Origin: JBCBJX01 sp038522735 | GTDB lineage: Bacteria; Pseudomonadota; Alphaproteobacteria; Caulobacterales; Parvularculaceae | Assembly (NCBI GenBank): GCA_038522735.1 | Contig: JBCBJX010000025.1 | Location: forward strand, 1 to 32,305 | Reading direction: 5' to 3' | Length of the DNA stretch: 32,305 nucleotides | Part shown: positions 31,411 through 32,305 of the stretch, one piece after another | How positions within the stretch are numbered: position 1 is the first letter of the stretch | Layout of the letters: the number at the start of each line of letters is the position of its first letter | Notes under the pieces: generated by a model | What the model saw: only the letters and a program-made list of their open reading frames with translations | What the model was told of the DNA's origin: nothing | Databases searched by the model: none | Made by a program: the position numbers and the translations under genes

Positions 31411-31428
31411 GGTATGTCAATGCAAGTC
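31411..31428 (-). promoter_or_regulatory. Second related motif with embedded -35-like box
   Basis: On the minus strand this is GACTTGCATTGACATACC, matching 15 of 18 bases of GACTTGCATAAAGATACC at 18895-18912. It contains TTGACA, a perfect -35 sequence; TAGCGT 18 bases downstream could be the -10. The two copies in this promoter are about 30 bases apart, three helical turns. Confidence 0.5.
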
Positions 31429-31431
31429 GCT

Positions 31432-31446
31432 ATCGCGGGCCGCGAT
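31432..31446. repeat. Short palindrome between flavoprotein stop and receptor promoter
   Basis: ATCGCGG and CCGCGAT are perfect seven-base arms around one G. No T-tract follows on the minus strand, so it is not a typical terminator for the preceding gene. It could be a protein site upstream of the receptor promoter or chance in GC-rich DNA. Confidence 0.3.
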
Positions 31447-31480
31447 GTCGGGCCGCCTGTGGCCGATCGGCAATCGCTGG

Positions 31481-32305
31481 TCAGAATGCTGCGCCTGCGA
31501 AGGGCGGGGTGCTGACGGCTTCCGCGTATTCAGCAGCGACGCGCGCGACGATGGCGCTCGCCGGTTCGACCGCCGAGACCGAGCCGACCCCGTGCCCGGC
31601 GGACCAGACATCGCGCCAGGCCTTGATCTGTTGCTGCGACTGCGAAAAATCCGGGCGCCCTGCGCCGTCGGGCGCGTCGGGATCGATCCCCATACGCTCC
31701 AGGCTGGCGCGCAGGTAATAGGCCTCGGCGCCTGTCAGTTTGTTGGAGCGGACGAGATCGGAGAATTCCGCGGCGACGACCATCTCGCGATAGTCGTCCG
31801 TCGCGAGGCTTTCCGACGCCGCGATGAAGCGCGTGCCCATATAGGCGAAATCTGCGCCCAGCGCCTCCGCCGCCCGCAGGGCCCGACCGTCGGAGACGCC
31901 GCCGGCGAGCACCACAACGCCGTCGAAAAATTCCCTTACGGCGGCGACGAAGGCGAAAGCCGACATGGATCCCGTATGGCCTCCTGCGCCGGACGAGACG
32001 AGGACGAGCCCGTCGGCGCCGGCGTCGGCGGCCTTCCGGGCGAATTTCAGATCATTGACGTCAGCGAAGACGGCGCCGCCATAACCCTGCACCGTCTCGA
32101 TCACCGGCGCCGGCCCGCCGAGGGCGGTGATGACGATCTCCGGCCGATGCTTCGCAACCAGATCGAGCTCATCTGCAAGCCGATCATAGGAGCGATGTGT
32201 CAGCATATTTGCCGCAAACGGAGGATGGTCATCGCCCTGTGTCGCGCACGCCGCCTCCAGCCACCCATCCAGCGTTTCCAGCGTCCGCGCGTTCGGGAAC
32301 GGGAA
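31481..32305 (-). CDS. Nitronate-monooxygenase-like FMN protein (partial at right edge)
   Basis: The minus-strand frame is open to the last base, giving 274 residues without its start; roughly the first 35-40 residues of a typical protein are missing. It is a TIM-barrel flavoprotein of the nitronate monooxygenase (2-nitropropane dioxygenase) group: VITALGGP, LVLVSSGAGGHTG with the FMN-phosphate GAGGH motif and family His, VLAGGVSDGRAL and FAYMGTRFIAASES. Family members oxidise nitronates or, in FabK-like and other branches, reduce enoyl thioesters or are uncharacterised. Members of this group are common in acyl-CoA catabolic islands where no nitro compound is evident. An internal ATG at 32206 is not the start, since homologous sequence (PFPNARTLETLDGWLEAA) continues upstream. 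It is followed by the receptor gene after 156 bases. Confidence 0.85.
   Translation of the reverse strand, partial: FPFPNARTLETLDGWLEAACATQGDDHPPFAANMLTHRSYDRLADELDLVAKHRPEIVITALGGPAPVIETVQGYGGAVFADVNDLKFARKAADAGADGLVLVSSGAGGHTGSMSAFAFVAAVREFFDGVVVLAGGVSDGRALRAAEALGADFAYMGTRFIAASESLATDDYREMVVAAEFSDLVRSNKLTGAEAYYLRASLERMGIDPDAPDGAGRPDFSQSQQQIKAWRDVWSAGHGVGSVSAVEPASAIVARVAAEYAEAVSTPPFAGAAF

Overview
The window is GC-rich (mid-60s percent by eye) and densely coded. TonB-dependent receptors with Caulobacter/sphingomonad-type plugs, a LacI-controlled alpha-glucan locus carrying flavin-dependent halogenase genes, and spinster-type MFS and lignostilbene-dioxygenase-like genes all point to an aerobic, probably aquatic alphaproteobacterium near Caulobacterales, Parvularculales or Sphingomonadales. 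This placement is inferred from gene families only. No rRNA, tRNA, CRISPR, insertion sequence or phage gene was seen.

Region 1 (1-14280) is an alpha-glucan utilisation locus. It holds the tail of an MFS transporter, a LacI-family regulator, two GH13 enzymes in an overlapping pair (one predicted exported, one without a signal), a 988-residue TonB-dependent receptor, two flavin-dependent halogenase paralogues facing each other tail to tail, a DUF6445-like protein with an HxD...H pattern, and an exported GH97 glucosidase. Two similar palindromes, TGCAAAACTTTACA (4794-4807) and TGCAAAAATTTGCA (12035-12048), are good candidates for the LacI operators. The first overlaps the -35 box of a convincing promoter for the GH13 pair. 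A separate 20-bp tandem array (4897-4936) lies upstream of the receptor. The layout suggests outer-membrane import of maltodextrin, periplasmic trimming by GH13 and GH97, inner-membrane uptake by the MFS protein, and cytoplasmic hydrolysis by the second GH13.

Region 2 (14291-18844) has a DUF1295 membrane protein and a feruloyl-CoA-synthase-like ligase on the minus strand, divergent from a second acyl-CoA ligase on the plus strand.

Region 3 (18895-32305) looks like a catabolic island for a hydrophobic or aromatic/isoprenoid compound. It encodes an exported limonene-epoxide-hydrolase-like protein, an MFS transporter, an atypical thiolase, a tandem-HxlR regulator with cysteine pairs, a seven-gene operon (SDR, DAP-dehydrogenase-like oxidoreductase, LEH-like protein, SnoaL-like, SDR, carotenoid-cleavage-type dioxygenase, SnoaL-like), a second TonB-dependent receptor, and a nitronate-monooxygenase-like flavoprotein that runs off the right edge. 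A near-identical motif, CATAAAGATACCA or a close variant, sits in the promoters of three of these units (18901, 23116 and, on the minus strand, 31393-31381). A related second copy is present at 31411-31428. This suggests one regulon, plausibly controlled by the tandem-HxlR protein. The substrate cannot be read from sequence alone.
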